From assembly GCA_030867875.1 (NCBI GenBank), contig JAOWCC010000577.1:77419740-77483739 (forward strand): a DNA stretch of 64,000 nucleotides. The letters are read 5' to 3'. Below are positions 45,311 to 53,951 of the stretch, one piece after another. The DNA is from Actinernus sp. WN-2022 (taxonomy: Eukaryota; Cnidaria; Anthozoa; Actiniaria; Actinernidae). Both the position numbers and the translations under genes were made by a program. The notes below the pieces were generated by a model, which was not told where the DNA came from, did not search any database, and was given only the letters and a program-made list of their open reading frames with translations. Each line of letters opens with the position of its first letter. Position 1 is the stretch's first letter.

Positions 45311-45623
45311 ATGTTGACCACAGTACAACTCGCTTGCAGAAACAGTCATCTCGATTTCGCCAAATGGCCAAATGGCCAAATGGCTCGCTGAGTACTTAGA
45401 CCTCCCCATAGAGGATGTACGTGATGCCGGTAATTTTGCACGACGCTACGCCCGTGAAAAAGGTCATTTCGATGTCGCCGAATGGCATATTGAGCGCTAT
45501 CAGCTCACCCTAGAGGATGCACGTGCTACCAAATTATTGGCAATACGCCTCGCCCCCGAAAAGGGTCATCCCGATGCCGCCGAATGGCTCGAGCACTTTA
45601 GGATCCCTACCACAGCGCCATAA
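45311..45623 (+). pseudogene. P2 ankyrin-like repeat ORF with octamer frameshift
   Basis: From ATG 45311 the frame stays open to the tandem octamer CAAATGGC x3 (45361-45384) and then meets a stop. A shifted frame continues through repeats of about 31 residues of the form EKGHFDVAEWHIERYQLTLEDAR. This is the degenerate ankyrin style (GH-x-DVAEWL) seen in several large DNA viruses. One or four octamer copies would be in frame; three are not. It could be decay or a slippage switch. Confidence 0.6.
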
Positions 45624-45720
45624 GAGCCTTATCCTTCATTTATTGATGGATGATTAGTTTGTCTTTGTGAAGTTAAGATAAGTCCCTTTCTCGCACCACT
45701 GAGTAAGAATTTTAGTCGAA

Positions 45721-45850
45721 AAAAAAAGGAAAACAACCTCTCTAGGGACCACTTTCACCTTTTTCCTTCTTTCTCCTTTTCGTCCCTAGAGAGTTTTCTT
45801 TTCCTTTTTGCTTTTTGCTTTTTCCTTTTTCCTTTTTTGCTTTTTGTTTG
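45721..45850. repeat. Low-complexity CTTTTT tract with inverted edge
   Basis: A pyrimidine-rich tract of CCTTTTT/GCTTTTT words. CTCTCTAGGGAC near 45740 and GTCCCTAGAGAG near 45783 form an inverted pair. Could be a transcription end or a small repeat. Confidence 0.5.
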
Positions 45851-45947
45851 CCGGGCCCGGCATTTCAGCTTTTTTCTGCCACATCGACAGACGCGCTACG
45901 ACTTGTGTGGAGCGGGGAGCTTTTTACTCCACACAAGCCGGCCTACC

Positions 45948-46035
45948 ACATGTACCCCGCCGGATTTGAACCCCAGACTTGTGAACGGCTCCCCTTTCGA
46001 ACACAAGCCCAGCGTCAACCCGTTGGGCTACATGT
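45948..46035 (-). other. tRNA-like sequence
   Basis: On the minus strand an A-box match (TAGCCCAACGGG) and a B-box match (GGTTCAAATCC) lie at tRNA-like spacing. The 88-nt segment is closed by a perfect 7-bp pair (ACATGTA/TACATGT). The inner D and anticodon arms do not fold as a normal tRNA, so it is more likely a SINE head or a tRNA-derived relic than a functional tRNA gene. Confidence 0.4.
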
Positions 46036-46298
46036 GCTAGTCAATGACGTATGTGTGAACAAATATATTTATGTCTTACCATATGGTAATTAGCGGCTGC
46101 TGCAATCGCCCACGCGTTGGGCCGAAATTTACATACGAACCAGACATACGAATTAATTATAGCTCTTTGCGAAGTGAAAGTACGTCCCACGCTCGCTTCT
46201 CTCGTAGGAAATATCGATTTTTATCTCACTGGACTGCCAAGTTTTAACCGCATCTCTTCTCGAAGCTCTTTCCGAATTTGTTCCACGCTTTTTTCACC

Positions 46299-46823
46299 CT
46301 AGACCAAAGCTACGTGGCGAATTTCAACCCTCATAGCCTCATATTTATCTGCTTCAGCAAGTATGAGGGCGAACTCGGAGTCAGACACTTTTTCATCACG
46401 CAAGGCTTTTGACACTAGATCACGAAGTGTATTCACTTTCGCTCTCGCCAACAAAGCGGTTTTCTCATGCTTCGAAACTTTGATTCCAAGCTTTTTAGCC
46501 CCAACAGCTGTAGAGGCTGAAATTACACCACAGATCCCGCCAATAACAACAAGCGGTAGGCCAACTATAGCACCAAAGCCGGAGAGAGCAACTGCTAAAC
46601 CTCCTCCCGATAAAAGCACACTCAGGCTACCTGTGGTCGCAGCGATACCGTGAACAATTTCCTTCGCACGGGCATACTTTTTACGCACACCCTCGTAGTG
46701 TTTTTCTTGAGCTTCGATACCAGAAAGCGTCTCACACACCTTTTGCAGGCGAAAGTTCTTTCCAGAGAGCAAGGGATAAATCGGTGGGGCCGTCGGAATG
46801 GTTTGAATGTCGCTTCCCATCAT
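46299..46823 (-). CDS. P2 membrane protein, 174 aa
   Basis: Start chosen at 46823 (MMGSDIQTIP) because it follows a TATATACCATATAT stretch; an in-frame ATG exists at 46853. A helical N-terminal half (about residues 35-60) leads to a long Gly/Ala/Val-rich hydrophobic zone (SVLLSGGGLAVALSGFGAIV and PLVVIGGICGVISAST, about residues 68-110) that probably crosses a membrane twice. A charged coiled C-terminus ends near the ADKYEAMRVEIR block. Unknown function; similar glycine-rich membrane proteins are common in Polintons. Frame intact. Confidence 0.7.
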   Translation of the reverse strand: MMGSDIQTIPTAPPIYPLLSGKNFRLQKVCETLSGIEAQEKHYEGVRKKYARAKEIVHGIAATTGSLSVLLSGGGLAVALSGFGAIVGLPLVVIGGICGVISASTAVGAKKLGIKVSKHEKTALLARAKVNTLRDLVSKALRDEKVSDSEFALILAEADKYEAMRVEIRHVALV

Positions 46824-46845
46824 ATATATGGTATATACGTATGCC

Positions 46846-47247
46846 TTACTCAATCTTCAATACGTAGTGTATGGGTCGACCATGGAAGTCTATGATATTG
46901 CCTTTCTCATCGCGAACTGTCAGTTGAAGGCTGCTTCGCATTGTCCCTAGAGCTTGGACGGTTAGGGGGTTTGGTGGAGAGTAAGTCGTTTTTGCAAACC
47001 TTTCGCCTCGGATCTCTAAGCTAGCCAGGACTTTTGAGGGCTTTCCCTCGAGAAGTGAGAAGCTGGAATCCACCACATCGCAGTGGACATACACCGTGTC
47101 GATATCTTGTAGCACCAGTTCGTGATTACCTACTTTGATCGATACGCCTCTCCCATCTTCAGTACCTTTGACGCACAGCAGTGTGCAAAGATTTTTACTG
47201 AACCTGATTGGTTTCTTGACTTCTAGGATCCAAACCCTCGTAGACAA
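46846..47247 (-). CDS. P2 penton-like jelly-roll protein, C-terminal-type ORF
   Basis: 133 codons, intact. Contains IDTVYVHCDVVDSSFSLLEG, SLEIRGERFAKTTYSPPNP and LQLTVRDEKGNIIDFHG. The pattern of a cell-wall-like VHCDVV strand, a YxPxNPLTV strand and a TVRDEKGxIIxFxG strand matches the C-terminal half of a family I associate with Polinton minor capsid (penton-like) single jelly rolls. It starts four bases after the stop of 47251-47508, so the two look like one former gene or a coupled pair. Confidence 0.5.
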   Translation of the reverse strand: MSTRVWILEVKKPIRFSKNLCTLLCVKGTEDGRGVSIKVGNHELVLQDIDTVYVHCDVVDSSFSLLEGKPSKVLASLEIRGERFAKTTYSPPNPLTVQALGTMRSSLQLTVRDEKGNIIDFHGRPIHYVLKIE

Positions 47248-47250
47248 GGT

Positions 47251-47508
47251 TCACACGAATTTGATGTCGCCATCATCAATTGCAGGCTTGAAGTATTGTT
47301 GAATGCTTGCCATATCATGGTGCCCTGCAGCAATATCATATGGAAACATAACACCTTTGGTATCCCACCCGAAAGTCGCAGTTTTGGTTAGGCTCCACCA
47401 ACTGTTCTCAATAGTGATCTCGATTAGTGAAATGCTTTGGATACAAATAGGTTGGTCGAAGTAGACCGTATGTTCTGCTGTAGGACAGGTGATATTGAGT
47501 ATAACCAT
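47251..47508 (-). CDS. P2 penton-like jelly-roll protein, N-terminal-type ORF
   Basis: 85 codons from ATG 47508 (MVILNITCPTAEHTVYF). It reads strands followed by WWSLTKTATFGWD and DIAAGHHDMASIQQYF. It ends three bases before the start of 46846-47247 on the same strand. Similar N-terminal halves precede the VHCDVV half in related elements, but that is from memory. Either two small genes or one gene split by a frameshift. It is divergent from 47561, sharing a 52-bp promoter gap. Confidence 0.45.
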   Translation of the reverse strand: MVILNITCPTAEHTVYFDQPICIQSISLIEITIENSWWSLTKTATFGWDTKGVMFPYDIAAGHHDMASIQQYFKPAIDDGDIKFV

Positions 47509-47560
47509 GATTGTGAAACTCCTACGTATTAAAGTTATGTTTAGTATATGTTCAATAAGC

Positions 47561-49145
47561 ATGGCAGATGAGGCTTGGCAGCAGTTCAAGTACCTATTTC
47601 CAGAGGCTGTACTCGGTTGGTTCGACCCCTTCGTCGGTCGGAATGGTGTGGGAAACGTTAATTTAAATTTCCATGGGATGTCCTACCGTGTGTTCACAGA
47701 GGCAGGTCCCCCTACGCAGACAGAAGGAGGTCAGCTAATGGTCTGGCTTGGGCACACAAGCAAGGCGCTTGACATAGCCCTTGGTACCAAAGCAGTCTAC
47801 AAGAGGGTACTAGCAGAGCGGCCACCCCAAAAGGCCTCTGCCCTCACAGCACAACAAAAGACCGACGTTTCCGCTATATACAATAAGAGGGTTGCAGCTC
47901 GCAATGCAAGGGCTTTTACAGCCTTCCGAAAAAACTATCCCCACGCGGCCTTCTCGAAGTTCGGGCCCGAGACCAATGCAGACGACATACAGGACGAGTT
48001 AACGTACAAGACTAGGATCAGCTTTCACGATGGTAGTCGATACTGGTACGTAGACAGTCCCAATCTCCCAATAGACGTACGAAAACGGCTAGACGACGCG
48101 TTACGCGGGATGGTTGGGGGTTTCCCACTCTCCATGGTCTTAACAAAAGAAAAATATCCAGTTCCAGCTGTGGTATGGGGGAACGACACCAAAGACGTAG
48201 CTCATCTCCTACGAACTCTCAAGATCTACGTATCTAAGGATCAGTCCTTCTCACTAACACCGCGAGATATCTTCCAAGAGATGGATTTAGTTTTCCACAG
48301 CGCAAAACAAGCACACGAGTGGCTCGACGCTCCACCAATGAAGCACTGGTCCCAACAGCTATGCTTTGCTCTTTGGTGCGCGACGGCAGGCTGCGGAGTG
48401 TCATTTGACGACCATCTATCGGATGCCGCACCCATCATCGATAACATCCGGAGTTTTTATCGCTTCCATGTGTATTACACGACTAGACGATTATTGTTCG
48501 AATTAGGGGTTCCTCTCCCTCAAGATAAAGTCTTCCAAAAGGACAACAACGCCTCATGGAACGCAGTCGTATATAACAGGCTAAAGAAACGAGTTTGGTG
48601 TAACCAACATTGATTTCTCCATGCGCCGAGGGGCCAACGGTGAGTTAGGGGATATATATACGTACTTAGTTAATAAAGGAACTATTCGCAATGCTGATTA
48701 TTACCACCATAAAGAAAGTCTGGATTGGCCAAACGATAATGGGTATAAGTTTCCAGATAAAAGGGGGAGATGGCATATTTCATACATTAAGAATCCTCGT
48801 GTTGAGAAGCAGTACAATTGGTTCGTACCACAAACTGGTAACGGGTTGACGGAAGCCGGACTAGCCCGCATCAACTCGTCTGCAATGGCTTGCGTATACT
48901 GCGTTCTCGGAGCCCAGGCTTCCTTTCGCAGCCCTATCGTAGGGCCGTCAGCCATGTCTATTAATACCCAAGTCGACTGCGGTAGAAAGCTGGAAGAGGT
49001 CATCATGGAGCAACAGGTTAGTAGTGCCATTCGCTACCAAGAAGCTCTGCATGCCGTCCACGCAGAAAAGCCAGGCACCAGTATCGCGAGATATAGAAAT
49101 GTTTTGCTGGACACTCGCGTTCGTCTCGACCTAGCGGTTGCCTAG
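47561..49145 (+). pseudogene. P2 large unknown protein (one frameshift)
   Basis: Start at 47561 (MADEAWQQFKYLFP) after a GTATATG stretch. 351 codons are open to 48613, then the protein continues in the next frame from about 48585 to 49145 (FGVTNIDFSMRRGANGELGD). The single frameshift lies near 48585-48600. Visible features: LTAQQKTDVSAIYNKRVAARNARAF helix, WFVPQTGNGLTEAGLARINS and CVYCVLGAQASFRSPIVGPS. It has no motif of a protease or nuclease that I can see. Position between the penton-like genes and the capsid block suggests a structural or assembly role (inference). Confidence 0.6.
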
Positions 49146-49169
49146 GGCTGTCTGCTAATTCCTTCTCGC

Positions 49170-49535
49170 ATGATCATCAACACTGAGAGTGTGTTAGGAT
49201 ATAACAACGAACTGCAGTTAGCAGCCACATCCAGCATTCTCTTTGGGATAAATGACCATGTCAACCTTGATGAAAGAAAACCACCTCTTCCACCTATGTT
49301 AGGACCTCACCAAAAGAAACACTTGCCAAATGTTGCGGAGCATTACTGCTGCAGTAGTGCCTCCGGCACAGCAACATGTAAAGCGCGTACCAAAGGCAAA
49401 GCCTGCTCTACGAGGAACACGACACGAAACCAATCTGGCAGTGGCATTGATTGCTGCAGCTGGAGCGGCATGGTTGTTATTTCGCTAGCGCTGCTTGTAT
49501 TGCTCCACTACAAACACAACTACAGCCACGATTAA
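49170..49535 (+). CDS. P2 hypothetical ORF
   Basis: 121 codons beginning MIINTESVLGYNNEL, with ILFGINDHVNLDERKPPLPPML before a Cys-rich, low-quality tail. The first 50 codons look protein-like; the tail overlaps the better supported small gene at 49330-49488 in another frame. The two may once have been one gene with a frameshift near 49330. No family recognised. Confidence 0.35.
   Translation: MIINTESVLGYNNELQLAATSSILFGINDHVNLDERKPPLPPMLGPHQKKHLPNVAEHYCCSSASGTATCKARTKGKACSTRNTTRNQSGSGIDCCSWSGMVVISLALLVLLHYKHNYSHD
49330..49488 (+). CDS. P2 small basic membrane protein (52 aa)
   Basis: Starts MLRSITAAVVPPAQQ, continues with a basic stretch (KRVPKAKPALRGTRH) and ends in one hydrophobic helix, NLAVALIAAAGAAWLLFR, then TAG. 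The stop lies in a CTAG palindrome that also provides the stop of the minus-strand gene 49485-50467, so the two genes end tail-to-tail on shared bases. That tight packing supports it as real. Basic-plus-helix proteins recur in this element (52980-53289). Confidence 0.55.
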   Translation: MLRSITAAVVPPAQQHVKRVPKAKPALRGTRHETNLAVALIAAAGAAWLLFR

Positions 49536-50467
49536 CAGCCAGGCGTTATTTGCCAAAAATCCTACGACCTCACCCGCAGTGCGAAACAAGAAGCTAGCAA
49601 TTGCCCCAACCATCCCAGGTAGAATCTGCCCCAGCTTTTTCCTATTGCTTTTAACCCTTTGCCAACACCACTTGCTACGCTAGCCAGGCTCTTCGACAGC
49701 ATGGAGACAATGACACCAATCACAGTGCCTACCGCGGTCAGCACGCCAAGCACTGTGAATCCATACTTTTTGAAGACGGCTTTTACGCGGTCCCGCAGCG
49801 ACATACGCTCTTCGATGGCCTCATTTTCTTGCTCGAGTATTTGAGCCTCTTGTTCATTAGAGTCTATTTGATTCTGAGCTTCCTGCTTCTCCCCCTCAGA
49901 TGTGGAAGGATCATTGACGACAGCCTCAGCTACTTTCTTTTCCTGTTTGAGGCTTTCAATCTTCGCTTCGTTTTGCGCAACGATCACTGCTTTAGTGGGG
50001 CCTAGGGCGGTTTTTATGGTCTTTGGTAGCTTATCGTTGAGGGCCACCTCCTTTGCAGTTTTGAATAAGAGGTAAGGCTTGCCATTCTTCTGGTTGAGTC
50101 TTACCCAGACCCTGTCGTATGCATCCACACGAGCTGTGAATTTATCGTACTGGATTTTGAGGAACCTAGCACGTATCTTTTCCCACGCCCTTTCTGTCTG
50201 CTGTTTGGCAAGCGTAAAGGCGGCTTCCGTGGGGGAAAGCGTATCGCCTTCGGTGAACGATGTCTCATCCACGAGGCCTTCATTCACAGCACCACTTGTG
50301 TTCATATCCATCATTTTCATGGGTATCCACTCTTTAGTGTGGTCCGTACCGTTAGTGCTAGGACTAAGTAGGGAGTCCCAGATGGGTTCATTATCATCGA
50401 CTGGGTCATCTTGTGGAATGAGTGGAGTCTCTTCAGTTACATCGGTTTGGTCCACCTCAACATCCAT
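49485..50467 (-). pseudogene. P2 coiled-coil membrane protein (C-terminal frameshift)
   Basis: Start at 50467 (MDVEVDQTDVTEETPL). Acidic N-terminus, a helical zone with RVDAYDRVWVRLNQKNGKPYL, then a long coiled coil (about residues 165-225, many E, Q, K), then hydrophobic stretches near FTVLGVLTAVGTVIGVIVSML. At a T5 run (49636-49640, A5 on the coding strand) the frame shifts. One extra base would extend into GQILPGMVGAIASFLFR and LIVAVVVFVVEQYK, ending at 49485, which looks like the true C-terminus. Confidence 0.65.
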
Positions 50468-50516
50468 ATTGAAGACTTATGCTATATGCTATAACTTTGT
50501 TATATACATATTCAAT

Positions 50517-51776
50517 ATGATATCGTCGAAGTTAGTTCCTGCACAAGCACGCAGAGAGCCTCTTCGGCTCAAAGCTCGACGCATTCTATATAGACGCACT
50601 TTCACACCATCGTCTGCCAACCCAGGAGAGACTCTCTATGTTAATGTCCCAACACTATGAGAAAACATTGTCCTCGTACCAGGTAGCCTTGCACTCCTGG
50701 CTGACCTTGTATTGTCTGGTGGACACGCCAACAACTGAGTGGTGCAAAATGTCGGATGCTGTCTGGTCTCGCGTCGAGTTTGCAAAATGGGAGCTGAGAC
50801 GATAGAAGACATTGCTCGGCCAGATCTACTACAGGTATATTCCGATCTCTATTTTCATACCATGGAGCGAAAAGCTCGGATTCAACAAGGTATTCAGGTA
50901 GAGAACGTGAACAAGCTACGCTCGAAGGCTGACGACAAGGTCACTTCGAATGCTGGAGAAAATGCGCTACTGGCTGCATATGGATCGAAATATCGAATCC
51001 CACTGGAAGTTGACATTCTGACACAACATGGAGCTCTGTATCCCCATGCCCTACGTGACACTATTTCGTTTGAGTTGACTCTAGCACCTGCTGTCGACAT
51101 AGTGGTGGGATCGGATGCAACCAAGATAGGCACATACAAGCTCGACAACATCCAGCTGGAGTATGTGGTCATTGAGAATGAAACTCTCGCCAGGCAAGCA
51201 CAGCACGCATATACCACAGACGCTGTCTTTCTGTTCAACCACACTGTTCACTTCAAAACTGTACCTGTGAACAAGGCATCTGACACTCTGGTGTCTCAGA
51301 ACATCAACGTCCCATGGCGATCCTTTGCTGGACTACTTCTCCTCTTTGTGGAGCCATACACCGCAGGTACCCGGGACAGCGAGGCATTTGCCAATCCAGG
51401 CATTTCGAAGGTCGAGGAAGATGTCAATGGAATTCCAAATAGTCTCTTCCCAGGAGGTATGCTACCACCAGACTTCTGGGAGGCTGTCAAGGGGTGGTTT
51501 GTCCCAATTGCATGTCTGGAAGACAAACAGGGACAAGCTCCGCAAGTGACCCCAGGGAAATTCTACCAAAACAAATTTGCCATCATGGTTGACTGTCGCA
51601 CAGCAAAGGATACAGTTGTCCACGGTGATGGCTTGGGCCAAACAGGTAGTGGAAAAGATATCCAGATCCGCATTCATAGGAGTGGAGGCAGTGGAACCGT
51701 AAACATGCATATCTTTGTACTGGCTGATGCTCAGCTCACGGTATTAAACGGAGCCCTACAGAATATATCATATTGA
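50517..51776 (+). pseudogene. P2 major capsid protein (double jelly roll)
   Basis: Start at 50517 (MISSKLVPAQARREP). Reads PGETLYVNVPTL, VPGSLALLADLVLSGGHANN, VCKMGAETIEDIARPDL, GSKYRIPLEVDILTQHGALY, FELTLAPAVDIVVG and NVNMHIFVLADAQLT-type strands, matching Polinton capsid proteins through to the C-terminus. Two in-frame TGA codons (50658-50660 and 50736-50738) interrupt the first 75 codons; from 50739 on the frame is open. Forms the icosahedral shell in the family. The ATPase follows 34 bp later. About 420 codons in total, a usual length. Confidence 0.85.
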
Positions 51777-51810
51777 TGCATATCGTAGCCGTTTTCAAGG
51801 AAACAGTACT

Positions 51811-52452
51811 ATGGATGCTCTGGTAGAAAAACTCCCATTCAATGCCCTCATTGTAGGACCCACGAACTGTGGAAAAACGGCTTTTCTCATAGAGCAGCTT
51901 CGTGGTACATTCCGGGGCAAGTTCGACTACGTGGTATTGATATGCCCCACGTATGCCCACAACAAAACCTATCGTGGATTTGCCCATCGAGATCCCCATT
52001 TCTACGTCATATCGCCCAAGCAGGTTGCCATCACCGCTGCACTGCACTTGTGTGTCACATTTTGGGTAGGAACCAATACTTTACTGATCCTCGATGATTG
52101 TGCCGCCTCAAAAGACGTTAAAGGAAGAACTGAGACGCTTGTAGCACTGGCATTTCATGCTCGCCATTTTGGGATTTCCGTTTGGGTGCTCACCCAACAA
52201 TTGACGAGTATCTCCAAACCCGTCCGCGAAAATGTGGCCATGGTTGTGGCCTTTCATTTGGTGTCGGCTCCAGATGGTAAGAAACTCTTTGAGGACTATG
52301 GTGTAGATATAGAGGTGGATGAGAAAAAGATGTTGCAATCAGAGCTCAAAGCCCACAAGTTTGCTCGCATTTGCTTCTGTTTACGTCATCCCTTCGCAGT
52401 TGTGTTAGAGCTGCCTGCACCCGAAGTATACTGTAAGTTATACCATGGATGA
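51811..52452 (+). CDS. P2 packaging ATPase (FtsK/HerA type)
   Basis: 213 intact codons from MDALVEKLPFNALIVG. Walker A is GPTNCGKT at about residues 15-22; Walker B is TLLILDDCAASKD at about 90-102. A sensor-like ISVWVLTQQLTSI block follows. This family drives DNA into preformed capsids in adenovirus-like and Polinton-type elements. It sits directly behind the capsid gene, as usual. Its last 8 bp overlap the next start, suggesting coupled translation. The best-preserved hallmark gene of P2. Confidence 0.92.
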   Translation: MDALVEKLPFNALIVGPTNCGKTAFLIEQLRGTFRGKFDYVVLICPTYAHNKTYRGFAHRDPHFYVISPKQVAITAALHLCVTFWVGTNTLLILDDCAASKDVKGRTETLVALAFHARHFGISVWVLTQQLTSISKPVRENVAMVVAFHLVSAPDGKKLFEDYGVDIEVDEKKMLQSELKAHKFARICFCLRHPFAVVLELPAPEVYCKLYHG

Positions 52453-53032
52453 CGACATCAAAGAACCACTAGATGAGTGCGCTGTTGTTTGTCCTGCGAT
52501 CGTACTGGAACATCCAACCAAATCGGAGGGGGTCGAAGATTGTCGGGAAGCACTTTCAATTTCAGCTGCAATGGGTACAACAAAAGAATATCTAGGGCAG
52601 AATTTCTCCCTAGTAGATATATCTCAACTGTCTTAGAAGGACGTAAAACGTTTACATAGTAGATACCAGGCCGTAGTAGCAAAGCAAATAACAGGCTGCT
52701 TAGTAAATGGAGCACTACGTCTAGCTGCCCGCGCAGTCGCGTACGTAGTTCCACTAGATGATCAACAAGCACTTCTCAAAGACCTACAAGAAGACCACCT
52801 AGTCCGCAATGAGATCAGTGATGTGGCTGGCTTGTTGTCTCTTAAAGCAGCTCGCTTAGTGGCTCTAGCTAGTGCCTTGTTCCATGTAGCTAACCATGTA
52901 GTTAGTCACGAAGCGGCAGATAGCACACCAAGCGATCAACCTATTAAACACCTGCCTACTACCGATATATCGCAACAAGATGGAGGAACAACAAGAACGG
53001 ATAACTGCAGACCCACCGAAGACTGTGCCTGA
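52445..53032 (+). pseudogene. P2 conserved small protein (one in-frame TAG)
   Basis: Start ATG 52445 overlaps the ATPase stop. It reads EALSISAAMGTTKEYLGQNF and SLVDISQLS, then TAG (52634-52636), then continues in frame with SRYQAVVAKQITGCLVNGALRLAARAVAY and LKAARLVALASALFHVANHV. The P1 homolog has Glu at the stop position, so the TAG is a fresh mutation. Helical, function unknown, conserved in both elements at the same position after the ATPase. It ends overlapping the next ORF. Confidence 0.75.
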
Positions 53033-53289
53033 GAAAAACCAAAAGGTAAAAGATCCAAAGCGTGTCGCTGTTGGAAAAGCACTGGCAGAAAGATGGAAGC
53101 TGGTACGAGAACTTGTCTGCCAACACTACACTCACAGCTATTGGCGTAGGCGTTGCGTTGGTAGGGCTGTACTATCAGTACAAGGGCACAGTAGTGCATA
53201 GTAGCAAAGCTACTAGCAACGATACGACACCCCACGCTAACGATAAATGCGAAGAGACCCCAGAGCGCGTGTTGCCTGTCATGAAGTAA
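52980..53289 (+). pseudogene. P2 basic protein with one membrane helix (frameshift)
   Basis: ATG 52980 (MEEQQERITADPP) leads through KDPKRVAVGKALAERWK, conserved in P1. The frame then shifts near 53085-53120 into SANTTLTAIGVGVALVGLYYQYKG, a clear membrane helix, and ends VLPVMK at 53289. A basic N-terminus followed by one helix is typical of small Polinton proteins. Unknown function. Confidence 0.65.
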
Positions 53290-53372
53290 AAAAATGGTAC
53301 ACCATTTGAAGCCTTATAATTATCGGTCATAACGTAGTAATATATACATATACGTACGTATACGTACATACA

Positions 53373-53595
53373 ATGGTAGAGAACAAGTTGATGAAAACAG
53401 TAACTGACACTGCTATATTGACTGGACTTGCCACTGGCATTGGGTTCATTGCAAAAAAAGGTGATCAAGGAGCCTATGCTTAGCGATCCTTCAGCTTCCG
53501 TCTTGAATTACGTGAAGTGGACGGCTGTATTGGCTGGTTGCATTGCCGTCAAGCAATATCTCGAGGACCAAAAGATAATCCCACTGAGTCTGTAG
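53373..53595 (+). pseudogene. P2 small membrane protein (A7 homopolymer frameshift)
   Basis: Starts MVENKLMKTVTDTAI, with ILTGLATGIGFIAKK. At A7 (53453-53459) the frame shifts; with A6 it would go on through LNYVKWTAVLAGCIAVKQYL and end at TAG 53593-53595, as in related Polinton proteins. TATATACATATACGTACGTATACG lies just upstream of the start. Two membrane helices in total. Confidence 0.65.
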
Positions 53596-53623
53596 CCATA
53601 CCTACGGTATTAGTAGCAAAGCT

Positions 53624-53951
53624 ATGATGGCATCCATGGCTATGATGTTTGGTGGAGCCATACTCAACGCAACGGGCTTCACGGGTAGCAGCTACCTAGC
53701 CAAGGTATTCTCCGGTGTAGATCCAGCTGCGACGGCTATAGAGACAAAAAGACACGATGAGGCTCTCGAGAAGTATCAGGCAGACTGGGCAGCTTTCCAG
53801 GAGCACCGTGAACGATTAGCTGACTGGGTCCAAGAACAGGAACGTCTGCAGCACTATGCTTCTGAGGATCTCAACAATACGGACCGTGCTCTTGTGCTAT
53901 ACAATACGGTACACGTGGGACTACACCGCATACGTCCGCAGGACATGCACG
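53624..53951 (+). pseudogene. P2 membrane protein, N-terminal part, cut by an LTR element
   Basis: Starts MMASMAMMFGGAILNATGFTGSSYLAKVF, followed by a charged coiled zone (HDEALEKYQADWAAFQEHRE) and DRALVLYNTVHVGLHRIRPQ. The LTR retrotransposon enters at 53952. The C-terminal part is at 61031-61167. Removing the insertion and one CACG copy leaves a total length divisible by three, so the gene was intact until that insertion. Confidence 0.75.

Noticed and set aside
45948..46035. Functional tRNA-Ser gene
   Set aside because: The boxes and outer stem fit, but the D and anticodon arms do not pair, and the acceptor is shifted relative to the A box.
48701..49030. 109-codon minus-strand ORF
   Set aside because: Shadow of the plus-strand P2 gene 47561-49145.
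50079..50660. 193-codon ORF on + overlapping the coiled-coil gene
   Set aside because: Only its last part (from 50517) is the start of the capsid gene; the rest is the shadow of the minus-strand gene.
50658..50738. Selenocysteine or TGA-to-Trp recoding in the capsid gene
   Set aside because: No supporting element is visible, and neighbouring genes have TAG and TAA stops and frameshifts, so mutation is simpler.
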